The notes below the pieces were generated by a model, which saw only the letters and a program-made list of their open reading frames with translations, did not search any database and was not told the DNA's origin. A stretch of 18,019 bases of DNA from an uncultured Micromonospora sp. Its GTDB lineage: Bacteria > Actinomycetota > Actinomycetes > Mycobacteriales > Micromonosporaceae. The DNA lies in NCBI GenBank assembly GCA_937951935.1, contig CALGAM010000233.1, positions 1 through 18,019 on the forward strand, in the 5' to 3' direction. Shown here in pieces: positions 1 to 7,679 of the stretch (position 1 is its first letter; the number at the start of each line of letters is the position of its first letter). The position numbers and the translations under genes are program-made.

Positions 1-77
1 AGGCCGTGGTGGCGGACAAGCCGGAGAAGGCCCCGGCCCAGGCGAACACGCCGGGCGGCGGGGACATGGACTTCTGA
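1..77 (+). CDS. groEL: Chaperonin GroEL, C-terminal end only (5' cut by window edge)
   Basis: Only the last 24 codons are inside the window, read in frame from base 3 to the TGA at 75-77. The tail reads ...VVADKPEKAP..., then a short linker, then GGGDMDF. The ADKPEK segment followed by a Gly/Met-rich tail ending in DMDF is characteristic of actinobacterial 60-kDa chaperonins, whose flexible C-terminus lies inside the folding cavity. It is followed 21 bases later by a strong hairpin, so it ends its transcript. No groES reading frame is visible next to it on this side. The call rests on a short tail, but that tail is distinctive. Confidence 0.85.
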   Translation, partial: AVVADKPEKAPAQANTPGGGDMDF

Positions 78-97
78 GTCCACACTCCACGTCCGAC

Positions 98-127
98 AGG
101 GGCGGGTCGCACCGGCGGCCCGCCCCT
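98..127 (+). terminator. Hairpin terminator after groEL
   Basis: AGGGGCGGG (98-106) and CCCGCCCCT (119-127) form a perfect 9-bp stem around a 12-nt loop, 21 bases after the groEL stop. The 3' flank starts TTCGTCGTT, with no full T tract, as is usual for high-GC actinobacterial terminators. Confidence 0.75.
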
Positions 128-263
128 TCGTCGTTCCGGCGGCATCCCACCCGTCGCCGTGACGCGTGGCGGTGGCCGCCGCCGCGCCGACCGGTACGGT
201 CCGGCGCCGCAAGGAGGCCTCGTCGCCGCTGGACCGGTTGCCGGCGCCGGTGCGGCGGGCCGG

Positions 264-1223
264 TCAGAGCTGCTTCCGATACTGGAGGAACACCCGCTCG
301 ATCCTCGCCCCGGCGCCGCGCGCGTAGAACGGCACCGGGCCGACCCAGCCGATCTGCACCCGCCGGTGCCCGGCCTCGTACTGGTCGCGCAGGCAGCGCC
401 GCAGCAGCACCCCGCCGATGCCCAGGCCCTGGGCGGTGGGAGCGGTGCCCATCGGCCCGAACCAGCTCGGCCGGGACGATCCGTACGCGGCGAAGCCGAG
501 CAGTTTCGGCTCACCGCCGTCGGCCGGGGTGCCCACGGCGACGTGGCATCCCGCGCCCGTCCGGCCGATCGAGTGCGCCACCTCGGCGTCCCAGCTTCCG
601 CCGAAGGTCTGCCGGGCGAACGCGACCACCGCCGCCACGTCCGCCGGCCCGGCGCGGCGTACGGTGACGCCCCGGGCGGCCAGTCGCTCCTCGGCGGCGG
701 CGGTGGGGCGCAGCGCCGGCGAGGACCTGTCGGTCAGGTCGACGGTCATGTTCCACGCCGTGCCGTCCTGGCGGTAGCCCAGCGCCAGCGCGGTGCAGAT
801 CGCCGGGGTGTACCGGACGTCGATTCCCGGCCAGGCGTAGTACGGGGGGTTTCCGGCCAGCCGTACCTGGGTGGCACCGGCGGTGGCGAGCGCCGCCTCC
901 ACCGCCGTCAGCAGGGCCCGGCCGAGACCCCGGCCCCGCTGCCGCGGGTGGACCGCGAAGAGGTCGACATGCCCGACCGTCGGGTCCTGGGACGCCAACG
1001 AACCGAGCGCCACGCCGACGACCGCGTCGCCCACCAGCGCCACCAGACCAACGGTGTGGCGCCGCCGCGTGGCGCCGGACGGCGGTGCGTCGTCGCGCAG
1101 CCGCGCCACGATCTCCGCCGCCTCGGCGGCGTCGTCGGACAGGTCCAGCGCGACACGGCACAGTCCCACCACGTCCGGCACCCGGTCGTCGGAGAGCGCC
1201 ACGATCGAGAAGTCGGCTTCCAT
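264..1223 (-). CDS. Tandem-domain GNAT family N-acetyltransferase
   Basis: This 319-residue protein has two GNAT folds in tandem. The N-terminal domain (about 5-165) carries the acetyl-CoA pyrophosphate-binding motif A as VHPRQRGRGLGRALL (91-105). The C-terminal domain (about 186-319) carries a second copy as TAQGLGIGGVLLRR (263-276). Each has the Q/R-x-x-G-x-G/A signature, so both sites could bind acetyl-CoA. The acceptor (amine, antibiotic or protein) cannot be told from sequence. The frame stays open upstream to 1670, but I start at the ATG at 1223: a TAGGGT -10 box lies 8 nt before it, and the upstream frame is Arg/Pro-rich with no domain. It is convergent with groEL and probably monocistronic and leaderless. 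Confidence 0.9.
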   Translation of the reverse strand: MEADFSIVALSDDRVPDVVGLCRVALDLSDDAAEAAEIVARLRDDAPPSGATRRRHTVGLVALVGDAVVGVALGSLASQDPTVGHVDLFAVHPRQRGRGLGRALLTAVEAALATAGATQVRLAGNPPYYAWPGIDVRYTPAICTALALGYRQDGTAWNMTVDLTDRSSPALRPTAAAEERLAARGVTVRRAGPADVAAVVAFARQTFGGSWDAEVAHSIGRTGAGCHVAVGTPADGGEPKLLGFAAYGSSRPSWFGPMGTAPTAQGLGIGGVLLRRCLRDQYEAGHRRVQIGWVGPVPFYARGAGARIERVFLQYRKQL

Positions 1224-1231
1224 GATCGCCG

Positions 1232-1237
1232 ACCCTA
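1232..1237 (-). promoter_or_regulatory. -10 box (TAGGGT) of the GNAT gene, leaderless configuration
   Basis: On the minus strand TAGGGT is followed by 8 nt and then the ATG at 1223. That places the expected transcription start at or next to the start codon. No Shine-Dalgarno is present between them. Confidence 0.6.
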
Positions 1238-1435
1238 GGACACCACGCCGAGCCAGCCCAGGGCCCGGGCGGTGACGGTGACACCGACCGCCCGGACCCC
1301 GACGGGGACGGCGGCCACGACCGGCCCGCGTCCACCCCCACCGGGACGGTGGAGGGCGTCCGGCCCGGCCGCGGTGGGTGGCCCGGACCGGGGTAGGGAG
1401 GGATCCGCCGTCCCGCATGCCGGCACGGCACGACA

Positions 1436-1475
1436 CCCCGTCCGGCGACCTCCGGGTGGACGTCGCCGGACGGGG
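1436..1475 (-). terminator. Perfect 14-bp hairpin ending the membrane protein/regulator operon
   Basis: The arms at 1436-1449 and 1462-1475 are perfect inverted copies (CCCCGTCCGGCGAC and its complement) around a 12-nt loop. The structure starts 11 bases beyond the regulator stop codon on the minus strand. There is no T tract. Confidence 0.75.
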
Positions 1476-1485
1476 ACCGGGTGCG

Positions 1486-1848
1486 TCAGTCCGGGCCGGT
1501 ACGCACGTCTGGCTCGTCGGTGGTGGTGTCGCGGAGTCGGCGGACCAACTGCTCCAGCGCGGCGACCTCCGCGCGCAGCGCCGCCCGGCCCTGCCGGGTG
1601 AGCCGGAGCCAGGTGCAGGGACGCCGTCCCTCGTATCCCTTGATCGCCTGCAGCAGCCCGGCCTCCTCAAGGATCCGCAGGTGGCGGTTGAGGTTGCCGT
1701 CGGTCAGCCCGAGTTCGTCGCGCAGCGTGGCGAACCGACACTCGCGAACCTCGCTGAGCACGGTGAGGATGCCGAGGCGTACCCGTTGGTGGACGGTGTC
1801 GTCCAGCGCGAGGGCCGGGTGTGGGGCGGTCGGCTGCTGCTCAGCCAC
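1486..1848 (-). CDS. Small winged helix-turn-helix transcriptional regulator
   Basis: The product is a 120-residue DNA-binding protein of the MarR/ArsR-like winged-helix type. After a short disordered N-terminus, the core runs from about 19 to 106. Helices cover HQRVRLGILTVL and the turn FATLRDELGLTD (39-50), followed by the recognition helix GNLNRHLRILEEAGL (51-65). The wing contains GRRPCTWLRLT (74-84), and a C-terminal amphipathic helix (about 86-106) probably dimerises. The start is the GTG at 1848, with GGAG at 1855-1858 six nt upstream. It overlaps the end of the upstream membrane-protein gene by 8 bases, so the two are translationally coupled. Such pairs usually autoregulate through repeats at the operon promoter; repeats of that kind are present at 2706-2739. 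The effector is unknown. Confidence 0.88.
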   Translation of the reverse strand: MAEQQPTAPHPALALDDTVHQRVRLGILTVLSEVRECRFATLRDELGLTDGNLNRHLRILEEAGLLQAIKGYEGRRPCTWLRLTRQGRAALRAEVAALEQLVRRLRDTTTDEPDVRTGPD

Positions 1849-2623
1849 GTGTGACTCCGGTGGCCGGCAGCAGCGCACCGGCCCGGCGGGCGCGGAGCGC
1901 GTGGACGACGGCGACGACGACCAGCGGCAACCCCATCAGCCCAAGATAGTGACCTGGCCGCAGCGCGAGCTGGCCGCCGAGGGAACCGTCCGTCCCGCCG
2001 AGGAGGTCGGCGGCCCAGCCGGGCAGGTGGCCGGCCGGGTACCAGCCGCACAGCCAGGTCGCGAGGAGCGCGATCCAGCCGCCGGCGGCGGCGAGACCGG
2101 GGCTCCGTTCGACCCAGCCGAGCGCGACGACGGCCACCGCCACCGGCAGCAGCGGGGTCAGCAGCGCCCTCCACCAGAACGCGGACCACCCGGTCGCGTC
2201 GAGGGTGTCGGGATGTACGGCCCGCTCGGGTACGGACGCGAGCACGGCGAGCAGCACCAGCATCCCGAGACCGGTGACGGCGAAGACCGGCCAGGCGACG
2301 CGTAGGCCCAGCCGCCGGGTCCGCCAGGCGTACCAGGCGGCCGTCCCGGCGAACAGCAGCGGGATCCCGACGAACCAGAAGACGTACGAGAGGACCGGGT
2401 CGCGCTGCTCGTCCGGCAGTCCCGCCCAGTAGGGGTGGGTGATCTCGATGCTCGTGGGCCCGCCGAACGGGCTGGCGTACAGGAGGCTGCTGGCCAGCAG
2501 CAGCAGGGCGACGCCGAGTGCCGGGACCCAGGCCCCGCCGTGGGCGTTGGCCCGGGTGCGGCGGCGCAGCCGCGTCAGCTCGGCCAGCGTGTCGGCCGGC
2601 GGCCGGTGGTCAGGAGAGGCCAT
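1841..2623 (-). CDS. Six-helix integral membrane protein, function unknown, co-transcribed with a wHTH regulator
   Basis: This 260-residue protein has a cytoplasmic-looking charged N-terminus (TRLRRRTRANAHGG, about 17-30). About six hydrophobic segments follow, near 33-51, 78-100, 107-131, 150-170, 177-195 and 225-244. I recognise no catalytic or transport motif. Proteins of this general size and layout often sit beside small winged-helix regulators in actinomycetes, but their role is not established to my knowledge. I chose the ATG at 2623: GAGGAAGG (2633-2640) lies 9 nt upstream. A GTG immediately before the ATG, at 2626, has even better spacing, so the start may be one codon earlier. The gene is first in the operon and its stop overlaps the regulator start. 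Confidence 0.85.
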   Translation of the reverse strand: MASPDHRPPADTLAELTRLRRRTRANAHGGAWVPALGVALLLLASSLLYASPFGGPTSIEITHPYWAGLPDEQRDPVLSYVFWFVGIPLLFAGTAAWYAWRTRRLGLRVAWPVFAVTGLGMLVLLAVLASVPERAVHPDTLDATGWSAFWWRALLTPLLPVAVAVVALGWVERSPGLAAAGGWIALLATWLCGWYPAGHLPGWAADLLGGTDGSLGGQLALRPGHYLGLMGLPLVVVAVVHALRARRAGALLPATGVTRG

Positions 2624-2705
2624 CACCGTTTCCCTTCCTCGCTCGACGGCTCCCGTCATCGCCCCGACGGCCGCCGCGCGGCCGTGGCGCGACCGGAGGG
2701 AGTTG

Positions 2706-2739
2706 ACTTTGCATCAGCAATATACTTTGCAACACAAAG
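2706..2739 (-). promoter_or_regulatory. Likely operator/promoter of the membrane protein/regulator operon
   Basis: This AT-rich island in GC-rich DNA holds two direct copies of ACTTTGCA (2706-2713 and 2724-2731), 18 bp apart. It also holds an inverted repeat CTTTG-N5-CAAAG (2725-2739), and AAAGCTTT overlaps it at 2736-2743. A minus-strand TATATT (2724-2719) could be the -10 box; I see no good -35. Its position about 85 bp before the operon start codon, and the dyad symmetry, suggest binding by the encoded winged-helix protein. That is inference. Confidence 0.6.
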
Positions 2740-2827
2740 CTTTTGGGAGTGGCGACGGCACGTCCTCGCCGGGCCGGCGGGACGGGGCGGGCGACAGGCG
2801 GCGTCGTTCCGCCGCCCCGACAGGGGC

Positions 2828-2833
2828 TACGGT
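2828..2833 (+). promoter_or_regulatory. -10 box (TACGGT) of glpD, leaderless configuration
   Basis: TACGGT is followed by 6 nt (GGACAG) and then the GTG at 2840. No Shine-Dalgarno fits in this gap, so the mRNA probably begins at the start codon. Confidence 0.65.
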
Positions 2834-2839
2834 GGACAG

Positions 2840-4651
2840 GTGCGTGACCCCAGCGTTTCCCGAAACTCGGCCAGTCGGTTGTCCCCGGCCCGACGCGCCG
2901 CCGACCTGCGCCGGCTGCGCAGCGAGCGGTTCGACGTGCTCGTCGTCGGCGGCGGGGTGACCGGCGCGGGTGCCGCGCTCGACGCGGCGTCGCGCGGGCT
3001 GCGGGTGGCCCTGGTGGAGGCGAGGGACTACGCCGCGGGTACCTCCAGCCGCTCCAGCAAGCTGATCCACGGCGGCCTGCGCTACCTGGAACAGCTGGAG
3101 TTCGGCCTGGTCCACGAGGCGCTGACCGAGCGCGGCCTGCTGGCCACCCGGCTCGCCCCGCACCTGGTGCGCCCCGTCCCGATCCTGGTGCCCCTGCCGG
3201 CGGGACGCGGCCCGACCGCACTGCCCGGCCGCCTGTGGCGACGCGCCTACTACGGCGCCGGCGTCGCGGTGTACGACGCCTTCGCCGGCGTCGTCGGCGG
3301 CAGGCGTGGCATGCCGCTGCACCGACACCTCACCCGGGAGAGCACCCGGCGGATCTTCCCGAGTCTGCGCGCGGACGCGGTCGCCGGGGCGATCCGCTAC
3401 TACGACGGCCAGGTCGACGACGCCCGGCTGGTGGTGACCCTGGCCCGCACCGCGGCCAGCCTCGGCGCGGCGGTGGTGACCAGCGCCCGCGTCGTGGGCC
3501 TGATCCGGCAGGCCCGGGAGGTCACCGGGGTGCGCATCCGGGACATGGAGGCACCGGCGGGCTCGCCGGAGGCCGAGTTCGAGGTGAGCGCCCGGACCGT
3601 CATCGCCGCCACCGGCGTGTGGAGCGACGACATGGCCGAGCTGCTCGGCGACGTCGGCGTCCGTCGCGGGCTGCGGGTCCGGGCCTCGAAGGGCGTGCAC
3701 CTGGTGGTGCCCCGGTCGGCCATCACCGGGGAGGCGGGGCTGATCCTGCGCACCCCGACCTCGGTGCTCTTCGTCCTGCCCTGGGGCGGACACTGGATCA
3801 TCGGCACCACCGACACCGACTGGCGGCTCGACCGCGCCCACCCCGCCGCCTCCGCCAGGGACATCGCGTACCTGCTCGACCAGGTCAACACCGTCCTCGA
3901 CCGGCCCCTGACCACCGACGACATCGAGGGCGTCTACGCCGGGCTGCGCCCACTGCTGTCCGGCGAGGCGGAGTCGACCTCGAAGCTCTCCCGCGAGCAC
4001 GCCGTCTACGAACCGATGCTCGGCCTGCTGCAGGTGGCCGGCGGGAAGTACACGACATACCGGGTGATGGCCGCCGACGTCGTCGACCGCGCGGCCCACC
4101 GGCTCGGCGCCGTACGCCCGTCCCGCACCGCCGAGCTGCCGCTGCTCGGGGCCGACGGGTACGCCGCACTGTGGCGGGACCGGGCCGACCTGGCCCGCCG
4201 GCACGGCGTGTCGGTGGGCGTGGTCGAACACCTGCTGGAGCGGTACGGCAACCTCACCACCGACCTGCTCGCCATGATCGACGCCGAGCCGTTGCTCGGT
4301 TCACCGCTGGCCGGGGCGCCCGAGTACCTCGCCGCCGAGGTGGTCTACGCCGCCCAGGCCGAGGGGGCGCTGCACCTGGACGACGTGCTGACCCGGCGCA
4401 CCCGGATCTCCTTCGAGACGCCGCACCGGGGCACCGAGTCGGCCGAGCAGGCGGCGGAGTTGATGGGCCGGGTGCTCGGCTGGGATGCCTCGGTGCGGGC
4501 CCGCGAGGTCGAGCACTACCTGGCCCGGGTGGCCGCCGAGCGGCAGTCGCAGCGGATGCCCGACGACGCCACCGCGGACGCGGCCCGGCTCGGTGCGCCG
4601 GACGTGCGCGGGTTCGCCGCCGACCGCGGCGCGGACCCGGCCCGACCCTGA
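2840..4651 (+). CDS. glpD: Glycerol-3-phosphate dehydrogenase/oxidase (FAD-dependent)
   Basis: GlpD is a flavoenzyme, usually membrane-associated, that oxidises sn-glycerol 3-phosphate to dihydroxyacetone phosphate and passes electrons to quinone or oxygen. The 603-residue protein has the N-terminal FAD dinucleotide fold VVGGGVTGAGAALDAASRGL (35-54). The family block SSRSSKLIHGGLRYLEQ (69-85) follows, with SKGVHLVVP (283-291), TTDTDW (323-328) and GGKYTTYR (401-408). A C-terminal DAO_C-type domain contains LTRRTR (517-522). Length is normal for actinobacterial members. The frame is open back to 2435, but the GTG at 2840 is just ahead of conserved sequence and sits 6 nt after a -10 box. No glycerol kinase or facilitator gene is adjacent. 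It converges on the FAD oxidase gene. Confidence 0.93.
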   Translation: MRDPSVSRNSASRLSPARRAADLRRLRSERFDVLVVGGGVTGAGAALDAASRGLRVALVEARDYAAGTSSRSSKLIHGGLRYLEQLEFGLVHEALTERGLLATRLAPHLVRPVPILVPLPAGRGPTALPGRLWRRAYYGAGVAVYDAFAGVVGGRRGMPLHRHLTRESTRRIFPSLRADAVAGAIRYYDGQVDDARLVVTLARTAASLGAAVVTSARVVGLIRQAREVTGVRIRDMEAPAGSPEAEFEVSARTVIAATGVWSDDMAELLGDVGVRRGLRVRASKGVHLVVPRSAITGEAGLILRTPTSVLFVLPWGGHWIIGTTDTDWRLDRAHPAASARDIAYLLDQVNTVLDRPLTTDDIEGVYAGLRPLLSGEAESTSKLSREHAVYEPMLGLLQVAGGKYTTYRVMAADVVDRAAHRLGAVRPSRTAELPLLGADGYAALWRDRADLARRHGVSVGVVEHLLERYGNLTTDLLAMIDAEPLLGSPLAGAPEYLAAEVVYAAQAEGALHLDDVLTRRTRISFETPHRGTESAEQAAELMGRVLGWDASVRAREVEHYLARVAAERQSQRMPDDATADAARLGAPDVRGFAADRGADPARP

Positions 4652-4733
4652 CGGCGCCCGCGTACCGACGGGTCCGCGTGCTGCGACATCCCACCCGGGC
4701 CGGAAGACCCGAGGTGCCCCGGATGGCCGCGGC

Positions 4734-4777
4734 GCCACGCGACCGGGGTGCGCGCCGCGCCACCCCGGTCGCGTGGC
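4734..4777. terminator. Perfect 17-bp bidirectional terminator between convergent genes
   Basis: The arm GCCACGCGACCGGGGTG (4734-4750), a 10-nt loop (4751-4760) and the exact complement (4761-4777) form a 17-bp stem with no mismatch. On the minus strand it begins immediately after the FAD-oxidase stop codon (4778-4780). On the plus strand it lies 82 bases past the glpD stop, so it can serve both genes. Confidence 0.85.
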
Positions 4778-6172
4778 TCACACGACCTTGCCGGGGTTGA
4801 ACAGGCCGGTCGGGTCGAGAGCCTTCTTGATCGCCTGGTGCACCCGCATCCCGACCGGCCCGATCTCCCGGGCCAGCCAGTCCCGCTTCAACAACCCGAC
4901 GCCGTGCTCGCCGGTGCAGGTCCCGCCGAGCGACAGCCCGAGCTCCATGATCGCGTCGAAGGCGCGCCGGCCCCGTTCCAGGCTGGCCGGGTCGGCCCGG
5001 TCGACCACGATGTTCGGGTGCATGTTGCCGTCTCCGGCATGCCCGACCACCCCGATCGGTACGCCACACTCGTCGGCGATCCGGGCCACCCCGTCGAGCA
5101 ACGCCGCGAGTGCGTCGCGGGGCACCGCGACGTCGTCGATGATCAGACCACCGTTTCCCTCCGGGTAGGTCCGCGCGGCGAGGTGCTCCATCGCCGGATG
5201 GGCCAGACGACGAGCCTGGAGCAGGGCGGCCGCCTCCTCGGCGTCGGTCGCGGCGTACACCTCGTCGGCACCGCTGAGCGTGCAGACCTCCTCCAACCGG
5301 GCCAGGTCGGCGGCGGCCCGGGGACCGGTGTCGGCGGCGGCCAGCAGCAGCGCCTCGGCGTCGGTGCGCAGCCCCATCGGGCGGTACGCCTCGATCGCGG
5401 TCAGGTGGGTCCGGTCCAGCAGTTCCAGCAGGCTGGGGGTGAGCCCACGGGCGAAGATCTCCGCCACCGCCCGGCCGGCGGCGGCGGTGGACGGGAAGAC
5501 CGCGACCAGGGTCAGCGACTCCTCGGCCGCCGGGCGCAGCGCGACCGTCACCTCGGTGATCACACCGAGGGTCCCCTCCGAGCCGACGAAGAGCCGGGTC
5601 AGGTCGTACCCGGCGACTCCCTTGGCGGTCCGCCGTCCGGTCCGCAGCACCTCGCCGCTGGCCAGCACGACCTCCAGGCCGAGGACGTACTCGGTGGTGA
5701 CCCCGTACTTGACGCAGCACATCCCACCCGCGTTGGTGGCGACGTTGCCGCCGATCGTCGACGACTGCCAGGAACCCGGGTCGGGCGGGTAGCGCAGACC
5801 GTGCTTGGCGACGGCGTCGGCCAGCACGGCGTTGACCACGCCCGGCTGCACCACCGCGATCCGGTTCACCGGGTCGATCTTCAGTATCTCGGCCATTCCG
5901 GTCATCGAGAGCACGATGGCGCCGTCGACGGCGTTGGCGGCCCCGGCCAGGCCGGTCCGGGCTCCCTGCGGCACCACCGGTACGCCGTGTGCCGCGGCGG
6001 CCCGCACCACCGCGACCACGTCCGCGGTGCTCCGGGGTCGGACCACCGCCACCGGCGTCCCGGCCGCGCACAGGTCGGCCTCGTCGCGCTGGTAGCCACG
6101 GAGGAGGTCGGGATCGGTCAGGACGGCTGATTCGCCGAGTGCGGCCCGCAGTTCGTGGAGGAGATCCGGCAT
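4778..6172 (-). CDS. FAD-linked oxidase, GlcD / D-lactate dehydrogenase family
   Basis: This 464-residue enzyme belongs to the VAO/PCMH flavoprotein superfamily, with a FAD_binding_4 domain and a FAD-oxidase C-terminal domain. It probably oxidises a 2-hydroxy acid such as glycolate or D-lactate to the 2-oxo acid. Visible motifs are the FAD pyrophosphate loop VPQGARTGLAG (67-77), GGNVATNAGG (141-150) and GYDLTRLFVGSEGTLGVITE (188-207). In the C-terminal domain are the metal/substrate histidines in GHAGDGNMHPN (377-387), TGEHGVGLLK (420-429) and the final DPTGLFNPGK (453-462). No glcE or glcF partner is adjacent, so a stand-alone enzyme is more likely than a three-subunit glycolate oxidase. Substrate identity is not resolvable. 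ATG 6172 follows a -10 box by 7 nt. Confidence 0.9.
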   Translation of the reverse strand: MPDLLHELRAALGESAVLTDPDLLRGYQRDEADLCAAGTPVAVVRPRSTADVVAVVRAAAAHGVPVVPQGARTGLAGAANAVDGAIVLSMTGMAEILKIDPVNRIAVVQPGVVNAVLADAVAKHGLRYPPDPGSWQSSTIGGNVATNAGGMCCVKYGVTTEYVLGLEVVLASGEVLRTGRRTAKGVAGYDLTRLFVGSEGTLGVITEVTVALRPAAEESLTLVAVFPSTAAAGRAVAEIFARGLTPSLLELLDRTHLTAIEAYRPMGLRTDAEALLLAAADTGPRAAADLARLEEVCTLSGADEVYAATDAEEAAALLQARRLAHPAMEHLAARTYPEGNGGLIIDDVAVPRDALAALLDGVARIADECGVPIGVVGHAGDGNMHPNIVVDRADPASLERGRRAFDAIMELGLSLGGTCTGEHGVGLLKRDWLAREIGPVGMRVHQAIKKALDPTGLFNPGKVV

Positions 6173-6179
6173 GGTTGGC

Positions 6180-6185
6180 AGGCTA
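6180..6185 (-). promoter_or_regulatory. -10 box (TAGCCT) of the FAD-linked oxidase, leaderless configuration
   Basis: On the minus strand TAGCCT is followed by GCCAACC (7 nt) and then the ATG at 6172. There is no Shine-Dalgarno. Confidence 0.6.
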
Positions 6186-6368
6186 GCCGCCGGGCGGGGT
6201 ACCGATCACCGTCGGCCGCCTTCGCCTTCGGTGCCGGCCTCGTCGCCGCTGGTCCCGTCGCCGACCGCTGTCGTCCCCGGTCCGTCACCGGTCGGGGCCG
6301 TCGCCGACCGACCCGCCGTCGCGGGGCCGGGAAGCGTTCATCCGGTTCGGAAGTGGGTAGTCCCGGGC

Positions 6369-7619
6369 ATGCGCTCGGTTCGGGACACCATCGGCAAGGT
6401 GCCGGTTGAGCTTGAGCTGGACCGTGAGCGCATCACGGAGCTGACACGAGAGCTACGGCAGCGGTCCCGGGTCACGGTGAAGGACCGCTGGCACGCGGTG
6501 CGGTTCAACCTGCTGCTCGCCCTCCAGGCGGCGGTGGCGGCGGCGCTGGCCTGGGTCGGCTCGCACGAGCTGATCGGCAACCCGTCGCCGGTCTTCGCGC
6601 CGATCTCCGCGATCGGTACCGTGGCCTCCTCGGTGGGGCAGCGGTTCCGCCGCACCGTCGAGCTGATCTTCGGCGTGGCGGTCGGCATCGGCGTCGGCGA
6701 CTTCCTGGTCTTTCTCGCCGGCAACGGCCCGTGGCAGCTCGGCCTGATCGTCTTCCTCTCGATCGTGGTCTCCATCTTCCTCGGCGGCGGCCCGGCCGTG
6801 GTGACCCAGGCGGCGGCGACCGCGGTGCTGATCGTGACCGTGACCAACCCCATGGAGGACATCGAGTTCCCCCGGGTGGTCGACGCGTTGATCGGAGGGT
6901 TCGCCGGGCTGCTGGTCATCGCCCTGGTCCTTCCGCTGAACCCGCTGCGCGTGGTGGACCGGGCCGCCCGACCGGCGCTCGACCGACTGACCAAGGAGCT
7001 GGCCGAGACGGCCGAGGCGCTCCGGGGCCGGGACGCCGACCGGGCCCAGGCGGCACTCGACCGGCTGCGTGAGGTCGAGGAGCACATGCAGGGCTTCACG
7101 GAGGCGTTGGAGGGCGGCCGCGAGACCACCATCCTGTCGCCGGTGCGCTGGCACCGCCGGGGAGCGCTCAGCCAGTACATGGAGAGCTACGAGTTCATCG
7201 AGCACGCCGTGCACAACAGCGGGACCCTGATCCGGCGCGCGGTGACCGTGCTGGAGGACGACGAGCCGGTGCCGGAGACCATGCCGAACGCGGTGGCGTG
7301 CCTGGCCGAGTCGGTCCGGCTGCTCCGCAGGGACCTGGGGCTCGGCGTCGAGCCGGAGGCCGCCCGGGAGCAGGCGCTGTACGCGATCCACCAGGCCGGC
7401 CGGGCGTACGACACCGGGGTCGGGTTCTCCGGCAGTGTGGTGATCGCGCAGGTGCGGACGACCGGCAGCGACGTGCTCCGGGCGACCGGGATCGAGCGGA
7501 CCGAGGCGAACCGGCTGGTGCGGTTGGCGGCCGGCGGTCACCCCCAGGACGCCACCCGGGCCGCCGCCGCGGCCGCCCGCGAGCGCCGCACGGCCTCCCG
7601 CTCCAGCCGGCGCCGGTGA
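6369..7619 (+). CDS. FUSC / aromatic acid exporter family membrane protein
   Basis: This 416-residue protein resembles the FUSC-like / aromatic acid exporter (ArAE) group. A basic amphipathic N-terminus (1-44) is followed by about six membrane segments (near 45-65, 73-90, 98-117, 121-139, 143-158, 172-190). They contain the family-like stretch SPVFAPISAIGTVASSVGQR (73-92). A long soluble C-terminal half (about 195-416) is rich in helices with coiled-coil character (LTKELAETAEALRGRDADRA) and ends in an Ala/Arg-rich tail. The transported substrate is unknown. The ATG at 6369 is the first start codon before conserved sequence. Its upstream signals are poor: only a distant GGAAGTGGG (6350-6357) and TAGTCC (6358-6363), which lacks the key T. 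It is divergent from the FAD oxidase. Confidence 0.82.
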   Translation: MRSVRDTIGKVPVELELDRERITELTRELRQRSRVTVKDRWHAVRFNLLLALQAAVAAALAWVGSHELIGNPSPVFAPISAIGTVASSVGQRFRRTVELIFGVAVGIGVGDFLVFLAGNGPWQLGLIVFLSIVVSIFLGGGPAVVTQAAATAVLIVTVTNPMEDIEFPRVVDALIGGFAGLLVIALVLPLNPLRVVDRAARPALDRLTKELAETAEALRGRDADRAQAALDRLREVEEHMQGFTEALEGGRETTILSPVRWHRRGALSQYMESYEFIEHAVHNSGTLIRRAVTVLEDDEPVPETMPNAVACLAESVRLLRRDLGLGVEPEAAREQALYAIHQAGRAYDTGVGFSGSVVIAQVRTTGSDVLRATGIERTEANRLVRLAAGGHPQDATRAAAAAARERRTASRSSRRR

Positions 7620-7663
7620 CCCGGTCGTGCGCCCGTGCCCGGCCCGTGGCGGTGCCGGTCCAG

Positions 7664-7677
7664 CCCGCCGCGGCGGG
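7664..7677. terminator. Possible short GC palindrome between convergent genes
   Basis: CCCGCCG and CGGCGGG abut (7664-7677) in the 60-bp gap between the convergent exporter-like and SufS-like genes. As RNA, the central bases must open into a loop, leaving a short stem, so this is a weak candidate. Confidence 0.3.
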
Positions 7678-7679
7678 TC

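Noticed and set aside
1224..1670. N-terminal extension of the GNAT frame up to 1670
   Set aside because: The added sequence is Arg/Pro/Gly-rich shadow coding, and it overlaps the 1436-1475 terminator and the regulator gene.
2703..2726. Plus-strand promoter TTGACT...TATACT
   Set aside because: The hexamers look good, but the spacer is only 12 bp, too short for sigma-70 type recognition.
2435..2839. N-terminal extension of the glpD frame back to 2435
   Set aside because: It overlaps the membrane-protein gene and its promoter, while a -10 box sits 6 nt before GTG 2840.
6186..6368. Repeated CCGTCGCCGACCG (6255-6267 and 6298-6310) in the gap before the exporter-like gene
   Set aside because: The repeat is a common low-complexity GC word, with no dyad or promoter context to support a function.
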